From assembly GCF_001270745.1 (NCBI RefSeq), contig NZ_KQ434759.1:62001-126000 (forward strand): DNA of 64,000 bases, written 5' to 3'. The notes beneath the pieces were generated by a model. It was given only the letters and a program-made list of their open reading frames with translations. It ran no database searches and was not told the DNA's origin. Shown here piece after piece: positions 11,109 through 20,698 of this stretch. Source of the stretch: Jiangella muralis. GTDB lineage: Bacteria > Actinomycetota > Actinomycetes > Jiangellales > Jiangellaceae. The translations under genes and the position numbers were made by a program. The first letter of the stretch is position 1. Every line of letters begins with the position of its first letter.

Positions 11109-13300
11109 GGGGCGTCGCCGCCGGGGCGGCCGAGCACGCGCCCGGCGACGCCGCGCAGCAGGCGGTCCAGCGGCGAGCCGAACGGGTCGTCGCGGACGAC
11201 GTAGGTCCAGGTGGCCGACGGGCGGCCGAGGCCGAGGCCGGCGGCGTCGGTGAGGTCGGGGTGGGCGGCCAGGAACGCGTCGGCGTCGTCCTCGGCGGCC
11301 TGGAGCAGCGGCTCGAAGGCGCGGACGGCCTCGGCGTTGAACTCCACCACCGGCGCCTTGCCGGACAGCGACCGCAGGGGCGTGGCGTCGCGCACCTGCG
11401 CCAGGTGGGCGAGGTGGTCGGCCCACGCGCGGTCCAGGAAGAACAGCCGCACGCCGCGCTCGGGCTCGGGCCGGGCGAGCAACTCCTCGCGGCGGGCGAG
11501 GACGTGCTCGCGCTGGCGGCGGGGCACGACGGCGTAGGAGTGGGTGTTGGCGTAGATCCGCAGCGCGATGCCCTCGGCGACGCGTTGCGCGTGCTCGGCC
11601 TGCGAGCGGGCGCCGGCAGCGGCGATGCGGCCGTCGGCGTCGGACGAGGCGCGCAGGCGGGCGTGCCGCGCGACGAGGTCGTCCTCCAGGCTGGCGAAGA
11701 ACGCCGAGCCGCCGGGGTCGCCTTGGCGCCCGGCCCGCCCGCGCAGCTGGTCGTCCAGCCGCGCTGCCACGTTGAGCTCCGTCCCGATGACCAGCAGCCC
11801 GCCCAGCGCGGCGATCTCGTCGTGGCTCTCGGCGCTGCCGCCCAGCCTGATGTCGACGCCGCGGCCGGCCAGCTGGGTGGAGACGGTGACGGCGCCGCGG
11901 CGCCCGGCCTCGGCGATCACCGCGGCCTCGGCCTCGTCGTTCTTCGCGTTCAGCACGACGCACGGGACGTCGGCGTCAGCGAGCAGCGCGGCCAGCTCCT
12001 CGCTGTCGGCGACGCTGGGCGTGCCGGCGAGGACGGGCCGGCCGGACGCGTGCGCGGCGGCGATGCGGCCGACGATCGCCCGCAGCTTGTCGGCCCGGGT
12101 GGCGTAGAGGGCGAGCGGCTCGTCGACGCGGACGCACGGCAGGTCCGGCGGGATCACCTCGACGCGGCGGGCGTACATCCGGTCGAACTGTTCCACCGCC
12201 GACGCCGCGGTGCCGGTCATGCCGCTCAGCAGGCCGAACTCCTCCACCAGCTCGGCCGCCGTGACGGAGTCGAGGACCTCGCCGGCCTGGCTCGGCGGCA
12301 GCCCCTCCTTCGCCTCGACGGCGGCCTGCAGGCCGTCCGGCCAGCGCTGCAGGTGCGCGACCCGGCCCTTGGCGGCGTCGACCAGCTGGACGGCGCCGTC
12401 GCGGACGAGGTAGTCGACGTCGCGGGTCAGTAGTGCCTCGGCGTGGACGGCGAGGTTGGCCAGTGTGAGGGTGCGCCCGCCGTCGGCCTCGGAGTAGAGG
12501 TCGACGCCGAAGGTCCGCTCGATCAGCTCCTCGCCCGCGGGGGTGAATGCGATCCCGTAGCCGTCGGCGCTCACCGCGTAGTGCGTGTCCGACTCCATCG
12601 ACGTGACCAGCTCCGCCATCGCGGTGTCCGCCTCGGCGTCGTCGACGGCGCCGGCGAGGACGAGCGGCAACCGGGCCTGGTCGACGAGCACGGAGTCGGC
12701 TTCGTCGACGATGACGACCTCGCGGCGGTCGCGCACCCGCTCGGCCTCGTCGTGGACCAGGCGGTCGCGCAGGGTGTCGAAGCCCAGCTCGTTCGCCGCC
12801 ACGTACACGACGTCGGCGGCGTAGGCCGCGCGCCGCTCGTCCGGCGTCGACGTCGCGTCGACCCAGGCCACCCCGACGCCGGCCGCGTCGTACAGAGGCC
12901 GCATCCACTCGGCGTCGCGGCGGGCCAGGTAATCGTTGGCGGCCAGCACCGTGACGTGCCGGCCGCGGGCGCTGGACAGGGTGGCCGCGAGCGCGCCGGC
13001 CAGCGTCTTGCCCTCGCCGGTGTCGAGCTGCACGATGCGCCCGGCGAGCAGCCCGAGCACGGCGAGCAGCTGGTTGTCGTGCGCCCGTTCGCCGAGCGTG
13101 CGCCGGCCCAGCTCGCGGACGAGGGCGAGGCCGTCGGCCGGGTCGACGTCGGCGCGCAGCCGCCGGCTCAGCTCGCCGGTGGGGACGTCGGCCAGCGCGG
13201 GCTCGGCCTGCCCAGCACGGCGCACCGTCCGTTGGCCGGCCGCGTCCGGGGCCAGCGGCCGGACACCGAGAAAACCCGCGAGACGCGCGCGAACACCCAC
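11105..13300 (-). CDS. secA2: Accessory Sec translocase ATPase, SecA2-like
   Basis: This SecA-family motor has 731 residues, shorter than housekeeping SecA (about 900) and without the C-terminal zinc-binding tail. Motor motifs are QLDTGEGKTLAGALAA (about 91-106), the DEAD box IVDEADSVLVDQ (about 197-208), LLSGMTGTA, VSTQLAGRGVDIRLGG, and LDDQLRGRAGRQGDPGGSAF. Family knowledge places such proteins as accessory export ATPases acting with SecYEG on a small set of substrates. No accessory SecY is nearby. Divergent at 103 bp is a secreted M1 peptidase, a possible but unproven substrate. The product name is confident; the secA2 symbol is by analogy. Confidence 0.9.
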   Translation of the reverse strand: MGVRARLAGFLGVRPLAPDAAGQRTVRRAGQAEPALADVPTGELSRRLRADVDPADGLALVRELGRRTLGERAHDNQLLAVLGLLAGRIVQLDTGEGKTLAGALAATLSSARGRHVTVLAANDYLARRDAEWMRPLYDAAGVGVAWVDATSTPDERRAAYAADVVYVAANELGFDTLRDRLVHDEAERVRDRREVVIVDEADSVLVDQARLPLVLAGAVDDAEADTAMAELVTSMESDTHYAVSADGYGIAFTPAGEELIERTFGVDLYSEADGGRTLTLANLAVHAEALLTRDVDYLVRDGAVQLVDAAKGRVAHLQRWPDGLQAAVEAKEGLPPSQAGEVLDSVTAAELVEEFGLLSGMTGTAASAVEQFDRMYARRVEVIPPDLPCVRVDEPLALYATRADKLRAIVGRIAAAHASGRPVLAGTPSVADSEELAALLADADVPCVVLNAKNDEAEAAVIAEAGRRGAVTVSTQLAGRGVDIRLGGSAESHDEIAALGGLLVIGTELNVAARLDDQLRGRAGRQGDPGGSAFFASLEDDLVARHARLRASSDADGRIAAAGARSQAEHAQRVAEGIALRIYANTHSYAVVPRRQREHVLARREELLARPEPERGVRLFFLDRAWADHLAHLAQVRDATPLRSLSGKAPVVEFNAEAVRAFEPLLQAAEDDADAFLAAHPDLTDAAGLGLGRPSATWTYVVRDDPFGSPLDRLLRGVAGRVLGRPGGDAP

Positions 13301-13403
13301 GAGACGTCAGCCTATGTCGTCCGATCGGGGCGTTCCCTTTTGTCCGGATCTCCGGCAGGCTGCGGTGATCACACCGTCGCCTACTCGCCTGGGAGCGTCC
13401 TCG

Positions 13404-14816
13404 ATGAGATCTCGTGTCAGGTCCGGAGCCGTCGCGGTGGCTGCCGTGGCGCTGCTGGCGGGTGCCGTCCTCCCCGCGAGCGCGCAGTCCTCCCGCCCGT
13501 CGCCGGGCGAGTCCGGCGCGGGCGACGCCTACTTCCCGTTCGCCGGGAACGGCGGCTACGACGCCGTGCACTACGACCTCGACCTGCGCTACCAGCCGCC
13601 GGACGCCGCGCCCGCGCCGCTGACCGGCCGGCTGGACGCCGTCGCGACCGTGACGATCGTGCCGACGCGGCACCTGACCAGCTTCAACCTGGACCTGCGT
13701 GGGATGGACGTGGAGTCCGTCGTGGTGCGGGACCGGCCGGCGGTGTTCACCCGCGAGGGCGACGAACTGGTCGTCACGCCGAAGACGATCCTGCCGCGCG
13801 GCAAGGCGGTCGACGTCGTCGTGACCTACGGCGGCGCGACCGGGCGGCCGACCGACATCGAGGACGCGTTGTACGGCTGGGTGACGACCCGCGACGGCGC
13901 GATGGTGGCCAGCGAGCCGGACGGGTCGATGACGTGGTACCCGGTCAGCGACCACCCGACCGACAAGGCCACCTACGACGTCGCCGTGACGGTGCCGGAA
14001 GGGCTGGTCGCGGTCGGCAACGGCGATCTCGTCGGCTCCGACACCGTCGGCGGGTGGACGACCTGGGAGTGGTCCGCGCGCGAGCCGATGGCCAGCTACC
14101 TGGTGACGGCGTCCGTCGGCAACTACGAGCTGCGGCAGACGACGACGCCGGGCGGGCTGCCGCTGATCGACGCGATCGACCGCGACCTCGCGCCCGCCGC
14201 GTCGGCCGGGCTCGCGCAGACCGCCGAGATGATCGCGCTGTTCGAGACGCACTTCGGCCCGTACCCGTTCTCGTCCTACGGCGCGATCGTCGACGACGAC
14301 ACTGTCGGCTACGCGCTGGAGACGCAGACCCGGCCGATCTACTCCCGGAGCGCGTCGGAGGGCACGGTGGCGCACGAGCTGGCGCACCAGTGGATGGGCA
14401 ACTCGGTCAGCCCGGCGCGCTGGCAGCACATCTGGCTGAACGAGGGCTGGGCGACGTACGCGAGCTGGCTGTGGGCCGAGCACGACGGCGGGACCACCGC
14501 CGCCCAGCGGTTCGCCGCGGTGATGGCGCGGCCGGAGTCCAACGCGTTCTGGCAGACCGTCGTCGCCGACCCAGGCCCGCTCGGACTGTTCGCGAGCGCT
14601 GTCTACGACCGGGGCGCGGCGACGCTGTACGCGTTGCGGCAGGAGATCGGCGCCGACGCGTTCGGCGCGCTGTCGCGGGAGTGGCCGGCCCGGTACCGGG
14701 ACTCGGCCGCGACGACGGACGACTTCCAGGCGCTGGCCGAAGAGGTGTCCGGCCAGGACCTGGAGGAGTTCTTCGACGTCTGGGTGTGGACGGCGGGGAA
14801 GCCGGCGATCTCCTGA
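13404..14816 (+). CDS. Secreted M1-family zinc metallopeptidase
   Basis: This 470-residue secreted aminopeptidase-like enzyme starts with a signal peptide (MRSRVRSGAVAVAAVALLAG, cleavage likely after ASA). It follows M1 domain order: an N-terminal beta saddle (DAVHYDLDLRYQPPDAAP), then the catalytic domain with the zinc site HELAHQWMGN (H324, H328) and the distal Glu in WLNEGWATYASWLWAE. It is much shorter than PepN (about 850) because the C-terminal helical domain is missing, as in other secreted actinobacterial M1 enzymes. The GAMEN-type motif is replaced by DTVGYALETQT. The ATG at 13404 gives a proper signal peptide; longer in-frame versions run into the secA-like gene. Confidence 0.9.
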   Translation: MRSRVRSGAVAVAAVALLAGAVLPASAQSSRPSPGESGAGDAYFPFAGNGGYDAVHYDLDLRYQPPDAAPAPLTGRLDAVATVTIVPTRHLTSFNLDLRGMDVESVVVRDRPAVFTREGDELVVTPKTILPRGKAVDVVVTYGGATGRPTDIEDALYGWVTTRDGAMVASEPDGSMTWYPVSDHPTDKATYDVAVTVPEGLVAVGNGDLVGSDTVGGWTTWEWSAREPMASYLVTASVGNYELRQTTTPGGLPLIDAIDRDLAPAASAGLAQTAEMIALFETHFGPYPFSSYGAIVDDDTVGYALETQTRPIYSRSASEGTVAHELAHQWMGNSVSPARWQHIWLNEGWATYASWLWAEHDGGTTAAQRFAAVMARPESNAFWQTVVADPGPLGLFASAVYDRGAATLYALRQEIGADAFGALSREWPARYRDSAATTDDFQALAEEVSGQDLEEFFDVWVWTAGKPAIS

Positions 14817-14849
14817 CCGTTCATCGGCAGGACGCGCTATCATCGTCGC

Positions 14850-15284
14850 ATGGCGATGAATCGGGTGTCTGTCGACGCGGCGGCGGTGCAGCTGTTCCAC
14901 AGCCTCGCCGACCCCGCGCGGCTGGAGATCGTGCGGCTACTGGGCCACGGCGAGCGGCGGGTGGTCGACCTCACCGGTGAGCTGGGCCTGGCCCAGTCGA
15001 CGGTCTCCGGCCACCTGTCCTGCCTGCGCAACGCCGGGCTGGTCGAGCCGCACCCGCACGGCCGGTCCACCTACTACGCGCTGGTCCGGCCCGAGCTGTG
15101 GGCGCTGCTGACCGCCGCCGAGGACGTCCTCGCGGCGACCGGCTCGCCCGCCCGGCTCTGCCCCGACGGCGTCGGCGCCGGACACCTGCCGCACGACGAC
15201 GCCGTCGCGCACGCCCCCGAGGCCGGGCACCGGGCCCGGCCCGACGCCGCCGCGCCCGCCACCCGGCCGGGACAGGTGCACTGA
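14850..15284 (+). CDS. ArsR/SmtB-family metal-sensing repressor
   Basis: This 144-residue winged-helix repressor has the recognition helix LAQSTVSGHLSCLRNAGLV (about 49-67), close to the Cd/Zn sensors of the CmtR/SmtB group, where the Cys in SCLRNAGLV can be a metal ligand. The C-terminal 45 residues are His/Asp-rich (GHLPHDDAVAHAPEAGH) and could form a second metal site. It overlaps the downstream CDF transporter by one base (TGATG), so regulator and exporter form one operon. Derepression by zinc or cadmium is the expected logic and is inferred. Confidence 0.9.
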   Translation: MAMNRVSVDAAAVQLFHSLADPARLEIVRLLGHGERRVVDLTGELGLAQSTVSGHLSCLRNAGLVEPHPHGRSTYYALVRPELWALLTAAEDVLAATGSPARLCPDGVGAGHLPHDDAVAHAPEAGHRARPDAAAPATRPGQVH

Positions 15285-16216
15285 TGGGCGCCGGGCACGG
15301 TCACGGCCACGGCCTGCCGCAGGGCGCCACCGCGTCGTACGCGTACCGGCGCCGGATGCAACTGGTGCTGGTGCTCATCGGCGTCGTGATGCTGGTGCAG
15401 CTCGGCGGCGCGTACCTCTCCGGGTCGCTGGCGCTGCTGGCCGACGCCGGTCACATGCTGGCCGACGGTCTCGGCGTCACGCTGGCGCTGCTGGCCACGG
15501 CCATCGCGGCCAAGCCGGCGAACACCGCGCGGACGTTCGGCTGGCAGCGGGCGGAGATCCTGGCGGCGCTGACCAACGGCGTCGTCGTCGGCGTCATCGG
15601 GGTGCTGGCCATCGTCGGCGGCGTCCGGCGGCTCGGCGACCCGGCCGAGATCGAGACCGGCATCATGCTGGTGGTCGCCGTCATCGGCCTGCTGGCGAAC
15701 GTCGTCGCGCTGTTCCTGCTGCGTTCCGGCCAGCGCGAGAGCCTGAACGTGCGCGGCGCGTACCTCGAGGTCATGGGCGACACCCTGGGCTCGCTGGCCG
15801 TCGTCAGCGCGGCCATCGTGATCATGGCGACCGGCTGGGTCCGCGCCGACGCGCTGGCGTCGATGCTGATCGGCGTGCTGATCTTGCCGCGCGCCTGGAT
15901 ACTGCTGCGGGAGGTGTTCGACGTCCTCCTCGAAGCCACCCCCAAGGGCGTCGACCTGAAGGACGTCCGCCGCCACATCATGGAACTCCCCGGCGTCGTC
16001 GACGTGCACGACCTGCATGCCTGGACGATCACCAGCGGCGTCCCGGTGCTGTCCGCGCACGTCGTCATCACCGACTCCGCCGAGCCCGGCTGCGGCGCCG
16101 ACTCCGTCCTCGACGGGCTGCACGAGTGCCTGGCCGGCCACTTCGACATCGAGCACAGCACGTTCCAGATCGAGCCCCTGGGCCACGTCGAGCACGAGCA
16201 CGCCGGCCACGCCTGA
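15284..16216 (+). CDS. Cation diffusion facilitator zinc/cadmium exporter (CzcD-like)
   Basis: This 310-residue inner-membrane metal/proton antiporter has a His-rich N-terminus (MGAGHGHGHGLPQG), six predicted membrane helices, and the CDF transport site HxxxD in TM2 (LLADAGHMLADGLGVTLALL) and again in TM5 (YLEVMGDTLGSLAVV; here the usual His is Glu). The C-terminal cytoplasmic metallochaperone-like domain (MELPGVVDVHDLHAWTITSG) ends in EHEHAGHA. It is co-transcribed with the ArsR gene. Its stop lies 7 bp before the left end of palindromic element 1. Confidence 0.93.
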   Translation: MGAGHGHGHGLPQGATASYAYRRRMQLVLVLIGVVMLVQLGGAYLSGSLALLADAGHMLADGLGVTLALLATAIAAKPANTARTFGWQRAEILAALTNGVVVGVIGVLAIVGGVRRLGDPAEIETGIMLVVAVIGLLANVVALFLLRSGQRESLNVRGAYLEVMGDTLGSLAVVSAAIVIMATGWVRADALASMLIGVLILPRAWILLREVFDVLLEATPKGVDLKDVRRHIMELPGVVDVHDLHAWTITSGVPVLSAHVVITDSAEPGCGADSVLDGLHECLAGHFDIEHSTFQIEPLGHVEHEHAGHA

Positions 16217-16223
16217 CCCCGTC

Positions 16224-16267
16224 CCATGATCATCAAAGAATTGGGGCGTGATCACGCCCCAATTCTT
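16224..16267. repeat. Left terminal inverted repeat of element 1
   Basis: A 44-bp repeat beginning CCATGATCATCAAAGAA. Positions 16236-16267 form a perfect 32-bp palindrome (AAGAATTGGGGCGTGA and its complement) centred on TGATCA, able to form a long hairpin in single-stranded DNA or RNA. It lies 7 bp after the stop of the CDF transporter gene, so it could also terminate transcription from that operon. Confidence 0.85.
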
Positions 16268-16279
16268 GCTCGACCTGGT

Positions 16280-16288
16280 TTGTCCACA
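16280..16288 (+). other. DnaA-box-like TTGTCCACA inside element 1
   Basis: TTGTCCACA matches the actinobacterial DnaA-box consensus and lies 12 bp inside the left repeat, 45 bp upstream of the nuclease start codon. The same nonamer occupies the equivalent place in element 2 (54329-54337). One occurrence would be unremarkable; the shared position is the point of interest. DnaA binding is untested. Confidence 0.5.
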
Positions 16289-16332
16289 GGCCCGATTGGC
16301 GCGACGGCGCCGGCTCACGCAGGCTGGCCCGC

Positions 16333-17292
16333 GTGGGCCTCGACGACCTTCTGGCGGCGCAGTGCGGTGTCGTCAGCCGTGCACAGGCGCTGGCCGCGGG
16401 GCTGACGGTCGACAGGATCAGGTGGTTGGTCGAGTCCGGCCGCTGGCGGCGCGTCCACGCGCACACGTTCGTGACCTTCACCGGGCCGCTGCCGTTCGAG
16501 GCGCAGGTGTGGGCGGCGGTCCTGCGCGCAGGTGCGGGCGCCGTGGCCAGTCACCGCACCGCCGCCTACCTCGACGGCCTGTGCGACGAGCCGGGCCCGG
16601 TCATCCACGTGACCGTGCCGGCCGACAGATACGTCGGCGGCAAGATCGACGGCGTGCGCGTTCACTACGCGCATCGGCTTCCCCGCACCCGTCATCCCGC
16701 CGCGACCCCACCACGCACGCGGGTCGACGAGACCGTGCTCGATCTGGTGGACGTCGCGCCGCATTCGCGTGAGGCCGAGGGCTGGGTGACGGCGGCCTGC
16801 CAGCGCCGCCTCACCACCCCCGAACGGCTCGCCGACGCGCTCGGGCGGCGGAAGAAGATCCGCTGGCGACCCATGACCGAGGCCATGCTCGCCGACGTCG
16901 CGTCCGGAGCCCAGTCGCCGCTGGAGCTGCGCCACCTGCGCCGGGTCGAACGCGCCCACGGCCTGCCCACCGGCCACCGCCAACAACGCATCGCCGGGCA
17001 GCGCGTGATCTGGATCGACGTCGACTACGAGCCCTACCACCTCCGGGTCGAACTCGACGGACGCCTCGGCCACACCGGCGAAGGCCGCTTCCGCGACCAC
17101 CACCGCGACAATCACGCCACCGTCGACGGCCACGCCACGCTGCGCTACGGCCACGCCGACGTGTTCGGTGACCCCTGCGGCGTCGCAGCCGAGCAGGCCC
17201 GCGTTCTCACCGCTCGCGGCTGGACCGGCACCGTCCGCTCCTGCCGACCCGGCTGCCGCGCCACCCTGTTCCATCCAAGAAATGTGGGGTGA
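16333..17292 (+). CDS. AbiEi-like winged-helix protein with DUF559 (Vsr-like) nuclease domain
   Basis: The 319-residue protein starts at GTG 16333. Residues 1-50 resemble the AbiEi antitoxin-type winged helix (LLAAQCGVVSRAQALAAGLT, then FVTFTGPL). The C-terminal region (about 195-285) matches DUF559 proteins, whose fold is related to very-short-patch-repair nucleases: SPLELR (E198), IDVDYEPYHLRVELDGRLGH with D229, E240 and D242 as candidate metal ligands, RDHHRDN, then ATLRYGHADVF. The stop codon lies inside the right inverted repeat. There is no adjacent AbiEii nucleotidyltransferase, so a toxin-antitoxin role is doubtful. A homologue sits in the same setting at 54390-55481. Nuclease activity is inferred. 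Confidence 0.82.
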   Translation: MGLDDLLAAQCGVVSRAQALAAGLTVDRIRWLVESGRWRRVHAHTFVTFTGPLPFEAQVWAAVLRAGAGAVASHRTAAYLDGLCDEPGPVIHVTVPADRYVGGKIDGVRVHYAHRLPRTRHPAATPPRTRVDETVLDLVDVAPHSREAEGWVTAACQRRLTTPERLADALGRRKKIRWRPMTEAMLADVASGAQSPLELRHLRRVERAHGLPTGHRQQRIAGQRVIWIDVDYEPYHLRVELDGRLGHTGEGRFRDHHRDNHATVDGHATLRYGHADVFGDPCGVAAEQARVLTARGWTGTVRSCRPGCRATLFHPRNVG

Positions 17293-17314
17293 TCACGCCC
17301 CGTTTCTTTGATGA

Positions 17315-17320
<6 letters not shown>
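17277..17320. repeat. Right terminal inverted repeat of element 1
   Basis: An inverted 44-bp copy of the left repeat (39/44), ending TTCTTTGATGATCATGG. It contains GTGATCAC at its centre with an imperfect stem. It supplies two stop codons: TGA 17290-17292 for the internal nuclease gene and, on the minus strand, TGA 17317-17315 for the fumarylacetoacetase gene. Confidence 0.85.
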
Positions 17321-18489
<1,169 letters not shown>

Positions 18490-18493
<4 letters not shown>

Positions 18494-19317
18494 GGCGCCA
18501 CCAGCCCGAGCTCGCCCAGCTCGGCCAGCGGCTCGTCGATGCTGCACGACCCGTACGACGCGAACCAGCGGCGCACCGACGCGGGATCCAGCGTCCCGAC
18601 CTCGGCCGCCAGCGCCGCGCCGTCCTCCAGGGACAGCGCCGCCGCGACCTCCGCGGCCGGCGCGCCCTCCACCGCCCGCCCCACCGCCAGCAGCAGGTTG
18701 AGGAACCCGTGCTCGGACGGACGGCGCACGGCGTGGTGCAGCCCGGCGGTGAACTTGAACGGGATGCCGCGGTCCAGGCACGCGACGACGAACGCCGCCA
18801 CCTCGTCGTCGGACGGGACGGCGTCGGCGGACGGCCCGCCGGTGCGCAGCTTGGCGCGATACCCGGCGTCGGCGAGGACGTCCAGGGCGGCCTCCCAGCC
18901 CGGCTCGCGCGGCACCTCGACGTAGGCCGGCTCGTCATCGGCGGGCCCGCCCAGCGCGGCGTCGAGCGCGGCCACCGTGCGGCGCGCGTTCTCGCCCAGC
19001 GGCGACCCGCGTAGCGGCACCTCGACGCCGCGCAGCACCAGGCCGGGGTGCTGCGCGACGGTGTCGGCGGCGGCCAGCACGCCGGCCGTCCCGGTGTCGA
19101 CGACGACCGCCACCTCCAGCGGCGCGGGCAGCCCACGCGCCAGCCCGGCCAGCGACTCCAGCGCGGACGCCGGGCACAGCAGCGGCCCGACCAGCGCGGC
19201 GTACCACGCCGACCGGTGCGCCAGGTGTGCCGGCACGGCCTCCGGCAGCGGCAGCGAGCCGGGCGGGAACACGGCCGCGTCGTCGATCAGCCGCTCGAAC
19301 ATCGGGGGAATCGTCAT
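18490..19317 (-). CDS. Uncharacterised protein of the homogentisate gene cluster
   Basis: I do not recognise a characterised family for this 275-residue soluble protein. Visible motifs are DDAAVFPPGSLPLPEAVPAH near the N-terminus, alternating hydrophobic strands and helices suggestive of a TIM-like barrel (LEVAVVVDTGTAGVLAAADT, YRAKLRTGG, IPFKFTAGLHHAVR) and SYGSCSIDEPLAELGELGLV at the end. The conserved-looking KLRTGG and KFTAGLHH segments resemble lysine-bearing barrel strands. It is translationally coupled to fumarylacetoacetase and divergent from hmgA, so it belongs to homogentisate catabolism. The cluster lacks a visible maleylacetoacetate isomerase; whether this protein fills that step is a guess. 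Confidence 0.75.
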
Positions 19318-19371
19318 CGCACGCCTGGTTCCTTTCCCTTGACACTCATCCGACCCATCCTCGACCCTGGT

Positions 19372-19406
19372 CGATATACGGGCAAGCGCGTCCGATATCC
19401 GAACAA
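19372..19406. promoter_or_regulatory. Direct repeats in the hmgA/fumarylacetoacetase divergent promoter
   Basis: CGATATACGGGCAA (19372-19385) and CGATATCCGAACAA (19393-19406) match at 11 of 14 positions and start 21 bp apart, two helical turns. The second copy ends 20 bp before the hmgA ATG. A -35-like TTGACA lies upstream at 19339-19344 without a convincing -10 partner. The repeats suggest a regulator binding one DNA face between the two arms of the pathway; the protein is unknown. Confidence 0.5.
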
Positions 19407-19426
19407 TTGCCGAGAAGGTGACGGAG

Positions 19427-20629
19427 ATGTTCTACCGCAGCGTCGGCCAGGTCCCGCCCAAGCGGCACACCCAGTTCCGCAAGCCCGACGGCGGTCTCTA
19501 CTACGAGGAGCTGATGGGCGAGGAGGGGTTCTCCTCCGACTCGTCGCTGCTGTACCACGAGGGCGTCCCGTCGGCCATCGTCGACTCCCGCATCTGGGAG
19601 CTGCCCGACGCCCGCACCGTCGCCAACCACCCGCTCAAGCCCATGCACCTCAAGCCGCACGACCTCTTCCCGGGCAAGGACTGGAAGGCGTTCGACGTGG
19701 TCACCGGCCGGCGGCTGCTGCTCGGCAACGGCGACGTCCGCATCGCCTACGTCGCGGCCGGCGAGTCGTCGCCGCTCTACCGCAACGCCATCGGCGACGA
19801 GTGCGTCTACGTCGAGGACGGCGAGGCCACGCTGGAGACGATGTTCGGCCTGCTGCGGGTGCGCAAGGGCGACTACGCGATCATCCCGCGGGCCACGGTG
19901 CACCGCTGGGTCCCGACCGGCGACGAGCCGCTGCGCGCGTACGTCGTCGAGGCGAACTCGCACATCACCCCGCCGAAGCGGTACCTGTCGCGGTTCGGCC
20001 AGTTCCTCGAGCACGCGCCGTACTGCGAGCGCGACCTGACGGCCCCGGCCGAGCCGTTCGTGACGGTGGGCGAGGACGTCGACGTGTACACGAAGCACCG
20101 CGGGCACGGGCCGTCCGGCCTGGTCGGCAGCATCGTCACCTACCCGACGCACCCGTTCGACGTGGTCGGCTGGGACGGCTGCCTGTACCCGTACACCTTC
20201 AACGTCGACGACTTCGAGCCGATCACCGGGCGCATCCACCAGCCGCCGCCCGTGCACCAGGTCTTCGAGGGCTACAACTTCGTCATCTGCAACTTCGTCC
20301 CGCGCAAGGTCGACTACCACCCGCTGGCCGTGCCGGTGCCGTACTTCCATTCCAACGTCGACTCCGACGAGGTCATGTTCTACTGCGGCGGCGACTACGA
20401 GGCGCGCAAGGGCTCCGGCATCGGCCAGGGCTCGATCACGCTGCACCCCGGCGGCCACTCGCACGGCCCGCAGCCGGCCGCCATCGAGCGGGCGCTGGGC
20501 AAGGACTACTTCGACGAGCTGGCCGTCATGGTCGACACCTTCCGGCCGCTGGAGATCGGCGAGGCGGGGCAGCAGAGCGACGACGGCGCGTACGCGTGGA
20601 GCTGGAGTGGGCGCGGCCCGACGGGGTGA
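19427..20629 (+). CDS. hmgA: Homogentisate 1,2-dioxygenase
   Basis: HmgA opens the ring of homogentisate to maleylacetoacetate. The 400-residue protein is a cupin-type iron dioxygenase. Its C-terminal active site lies in VPYFHSNVDSDEVMFYCGGD and SITLHPGGHSHGPQP, which contain the His/Glu/His ligand set. The N-terminal stretch YRSVGQVPPKRHTQFR is typical of the bacterial branch. I chose the ATG at 19427, with GAGAAGG 8 bp upstream; a GTG at 19418 would destroy that ribosome site. It receives the product of HppD and feeds the divergent fumarylacetoacetase operon. Confidence 0.97.
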   Translation: MFYRSVGQVPPKRHTQFRKPDGGLYYEELMGEEGFSSDSSLLYHEGVPSAIVDSRIWELPDARTVANHPLKPMHLKPHDLFPGKDWKAFDVVTGRRLLLGNGDVRIAYVAAGESSPLYRNAIGDECVYVEDGEATLETMFGLLRVRKGDYAIIPRATVHRWVPTGDEPLRAYVVEANSHITPPKRYLSRFGQFLEHAPYCERDLTAPAEPFVTVGEDVDVYTKHRGHGPSGLVGSIVTYPTHPFDVVGWDGCLYPYTFNVDDFEPITGRIHQPPPVHQVFEGYNFVICNFVPRKVDYHPLAVPVPYFHSNVDSDEVMFYCGGDYEARKGSGIGQGSITLHPGGHSHGPQPAAIERALGKDYFDELAVMVDTFRPLEIGEAGQQSDDGAYAWSWSGRGPTG

Positions 20630-20698
20630 CGCCTGGTTGTCGGTGCAAGCGGCTAGAGTGCGGGCGATCCCACCCTGAACCGTTCTGAGGAGTTCCCT

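Noticed and set aside
16333-17292. Complete AbiE type IV toxin-antitoxin system
   Set aside because: No nucleotidyltransferase-type AbiEii gene is adjacent at either DUF559 locus; the only resemblance is the N-terminal winged helix.
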